Below are positions 61,880 through 64,000 of a stretch of DNA of 64,000 nt, piece by piece. The translations under genes were made by a program, and so were the position numbers. The notes below the pieces were generated by a model. It saw nothing but the letters and a program-made list of their open reading frames with translations. It did no database searches and was not told where the DNA came from. Position 1 is the first letter of the stretch; every line of letters starts with the position of its first letter. Source of the stretch: Microbacterium trichothecenolyticum (lineage in GTDB: Bacteria > Actinomycetota > Actinomycetes > Actinomycetales > Microbacteriaceae); NCBI RefSeq assembly GCF_000956465.1, contig NZ_JYJA01000038.1:186001-250000 (forward strand), written 5' to 3'.

Positions 61880-63445
61880 ATGAAGACGAAGAGGCGAGTG
61901 ATCGCCCCCATCGCACTGGCACTGGCGGCGACCATCGGTCTGGCCGCCTGCGCGCAGGGCGATGCCCCACCCGAGACGTCCGGTGCCGAGGCCACCGGCC
62001 AGCTCACCTACGCGATCGCGAGCGACCCGTCGTCGCTCAACCCCATCAACGTCAGCGACCGCTGGGGCCTGACCGTCACGAACATCGTCTACTCGCCGCT
62101 CGCGCGGGTCGAGGGCGACGGCACCGTCGTCAACGAGCTGGCCGAGTCCATCGAGCCCGCAGACGACGGCCTCTCGGTCACCGTCACGCTGAAGGACGGC
62201 CTGAAGTGGTCCGACGGCGAGCCTCTCACCGCCGACGACGTCGTCTTCACCTACACGAACAAGGCGGTCCGCGAGAACGGCAACGCCGACCTGCTGTACG
62301 TCGGCGACCAGCCCATCACCGCCGAGGCGACCGACGAGCGCACCGTGGTCTTCCACCTGCCGAGCGTCAGCGCCGCGGCCCTCAGCAACATCGCGACCGA
62401 GACGTACATCATCCCCGAGCACGTGTACGGCGACGTGACCGACTTCTCGGTGACCGAGCTCGACCCGCTCGCGGTCGGTTCGGGCCCGTACACGCTCACC
62501 GAGTACGAGCGCGGCCAGTACCTCACGTTCGAGGCGAACGAGAACTACTACGGTGAGGCGCCGCAGATCCCGGAGCTGACGCTGCGCATCGTCTCGGACT
62601 CGAACACGACCAAGACGGCGCTGCAGACCGGTGAGGTCGACGCGTCGTTCGCCACGCCCGACCAGATCACCGAGCTCGAGGGCGCGGGCCTGAACGTCTA
62701 CCCGTACGCCGAGGGGCGCGTGGCCTACCTGGGCCTCAACGCCGCGAAGCTCACCGACCCGAAGGTCCGCCAGGCGATCTTCTTCGCCCTGAGCCGCGAC
62801 GACATCAACACGGCCGCGTTCCTCAGCGACGACTACTACGAGAACGCGTACACGATCCTTCCGCCGAGCAACGCGTTCGCGACCGAGGACGTCGAGAAGT
62901 ACGAGCAGGACACGGATGCCTCGGCAGCCCTCCTCGAGGAGGCCGGCGTCTCCGACCTCTCGTTCACGCTCGCGTACGCCGGGGCCGACCCCGCGCAGAA
63001 GACCGAGGCGACCCTGATCCAGCAGCAGCTGAAGGACGCCGGCATCACGGTGGAGCTCGCGGGCATCGAGCCCGCCGCGGTCTTCGAGGAGATCCAGAAG
63101 GGCGCCGACTCGCAGTACGACGCGTTCCTGGGCGGCTACATCATGGGCCAGGATCCCGACGCGTACAGCCTGCTGTACCGCACGGGCGCCTCGGCGAACT
63201 ACTTCTCGTACTCGAACCCGGCCACGGACGCGCTGTTCGACCAGGGCGCGGTCGAGCTCGACCCCGAGGCCCGCAAGGCGATCTACGCCGACCTGCAGGC
63301 GCAGATCGCCGAGGACGCGGTGGTCTTCCCGCTGGCCGACAACCTCAAGATCCTCGCCGTGAACCCGCGGATCGGCGGCGTCGAGGACGCCAAGCTGGTC
63401 CCGATCTATACGTTCGAGAACTTCGGGCTCCTCACCGAGCAGTGA
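61880..63445 (+). CDS. Peptide/dipeptide ABC transporter substrate-binding lipoprotein
   Basis: The 521-residue protein is the SBP_bac_5 (DppA/OppA) receptor. Its signal peptide has a KTKRR head and ends at the lipobox LAAC, so the mature protein is a surface lipoprotein. SLNPINVSDRWGLTVTNIVY, LKDGLKWSDGEPLTADDVVF and LDPLAVGSGPYTL are family landmarks. I chose ATG at 61880 for its standard signal peptide and an AGAGGA 10 bases upstream; a GTG at 61835 at leaderless distance from TAGGCT would add 15 residues. A permease gene follows after a hairpin. Confidence 0.92.
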   Translation: MKTKRRVIAPIALALAATIGLAACAQGDAPPETSGAEATGQLTYAIASDPSSLNPINVSDRWGLTVTNIVYSPLARVEGDGTVVNELAESIEPADDGLSVTVTLKDGLKWSDGEPLTADDVVFTYTNKAVRENGNADLLYVGDQPITAEATDERTVVFHLPSVSAAALSNIATETYIIPEHVYGDVTDFSVTELDPLAVGSGPYTLTEYERGQYLTFEANENYYGEAPQIPELTLRIVSDSNTTKTALQTGEVDASFATPDQITELEGAGLNVYPYAEGRVAYLGLNAAKLTDPKVRQAIFFALSRDDINTAAFLSDDYYENAYTILPPSNAFATEDVEKYEQDTDASAALLEEAGVSDLSFTLAYAGADPAQKTEATLIQQQLKDAGITVELAGIEPAAVFEEIQKGADSQYDAFLGGYIMGQDPDAYSLLYRTGASANYFSYSNPATDALFDQGAVELDPEARKAIYADLQAQIAEDAVVFPLADNLKILAVNPRIGGVEDAKLVPIYTFENFGLLTEQ

Positions 63446-63450
63446 GTCAC

Positions 63451-63488
63451 CGACGTCACGGGTCCCGGCGACGGGGCCCGTGACGTCG
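63451..63488 (+). terminator. Hairpin between the binding-protein and permease genes
   Basis: A 16-bp stem with one G-T pair (CGACGTCACGGGTCCC) lies 5 bases after the stop codon. It probably acts as partial terminator or mRNA stabiliser so that the binding protein is made in excess. Confidence 0.6.
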
Positions 63489-63551
63489 TCGTGTGTCCGG
63501 CGGGCGCTGCGCGGCAGCATCCGCCGAACACAGCCCGTGAAAGGAGAACGA

Positions 63552-64000
63552 TGGCGGTCTACATCCTCCGCCGCCTGCTGCAGGTCGTGCCGATGCTGCT
63601 GCTCGTGACGTTCGTCGTCTTCGCGCTGCTGCACGCGGCGCCTTACGACGTCGTCGACACCATCACGACACCGCAGATGTCGGAGGAGACCAAGGCCGCC
63701 ATGCGCGAGCGGTACGGCCTCGACCAGCCCATCGTGGTGCAGTACGGACTGTGGCTCGCCAACGTGCTGCAGGGCGACTTCGGCTACTCGCTCGCGAGCC
63801 GGCACTCGATCGCCGAGGAGCTGGCCGCGCGCATCCCCAACACGATCATGCTCGTGGCTCCCGCATACCTCGCGGCGCTGCTGCTCGCGGTGGTGCTCGG
63901 CCTCATCGCCGGTTCGCGCCGCGGCACCGTCGTCGACAAGGCCATCGACGGCCTGGCGGGGATCGGCATCGCGACGCCGTCATTCTGGTTCGCACTGCTC
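63552..64000 (+). CDS. Peptide ABC transporter permease (DppB/OppB type), 3' truncated
   Basis: The first 149 residues are visible; the rest lies beyond the window. YILRRLLQVVPMLLLVTFVVFALLH is the DppB opening with helix 1. The extracytoplasmic loop has MRERYGLDQPIVVQYGLWL and GDFGYSLASRHSIAEELAARIPNTIML, and helices 2 and 3 follow. It forms the channel of the peptide importer with partners expected downstream. AAAGGAG precedes the ATG. Confidence 0.92.

Noticed and set aside
61673..63805. An upstream extension of the GNAT gene on the minus strand, antisense to the peptide-binding protein
   Set aside because: The sense-strand gene has a signal peptide, lipobox and clear family motifs; the antisense frame has none.

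Overview
The window looks like chromosomal DNA from a high-GC Gram-positive bacterium, most likely Microbacterium or a close Microbacteriaceae relative. This rests on the very high GC content, dense operons with 4-base start/stop overlaps, GTP-dependent PEP carboxykinase, actinobacterial gene families, and many start codons sitting 6-7 bases after a TANNNT hexamer (leaderless-type promoters). No rRNA, tRNA, CRISPR array or ordinary insertion sequence was seen. The first gene and the last gene are cut by the window edges.

Layout. 1-5.5 kb: acetyltransferase, a pterin-dehydratase-like/glyoxalase-like fusion, a 46-residue zinc ribbon, a DoxX/HxlR divergent pair, an AlkZ-like glycosylase and a RamB-type regulator facing pckG (5.6-7.5 kb). 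7.7-12.7 kb: a fused ABC exporter, a tiny HTH protein with two perfect 16-bp operators, and a three-gene ABC exporter. 12.9-15.3 kb: a TetR-led four-gene operon. 15.3-21.1 kb: an MHS transporter, a membrane protein and the ribD-ribE-ribBA-ribH operon under an FMN riboswitch. 21.2-27.1 kb: glycerol catabolism (SorC-type regulator, glpD, glpK), an Fpg/Nei glycosylase and a GNAT. 28.7-35.7 kb: trpS, exonuclease III, a YihY protein and sdhCDAB. 36-37 kb: mannose-1-phosphate guanylyltransferase. 37.3-45.7 kb: a nucleoside uptake and salvage cluster (lipoprotein, ATPase, two permeases, cdd, deoA, add). 46.9-51.9 kb: an oxidoreductase/symporter/epimerase operon, a TauE-type exporter and a hydrolase. 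52-59.7 kb: a complete mannitol phosphotransferase chain (EIIB-like, HPr, EI, EIICB, EIIA, MtlD) divergent from an MtlR-type activator. 61-64 kb: a GNAT and the start of a peptide ABC importer.

The most unusual signal is a repeated module. Three genes for AbiEi/DUF559-like proteins with a Vsr-like PD-(D/E)XK-type C-terminus (27.6, 45.8 and 59.8 kb) are each bracketed on both sides by imperfect palindromes. Within a locus the palindromes share one motif, and the motif differs between loci. The motif of the third locus occurs again in an orphan nested palindrome at 51.9 kb, and two further orphan palindromes sit at 3.9 and 7.6 kb. This resembles the relation between REP palindromes and their RAYT transposases, but with a nuclease-like protein. 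Its function is inference only.
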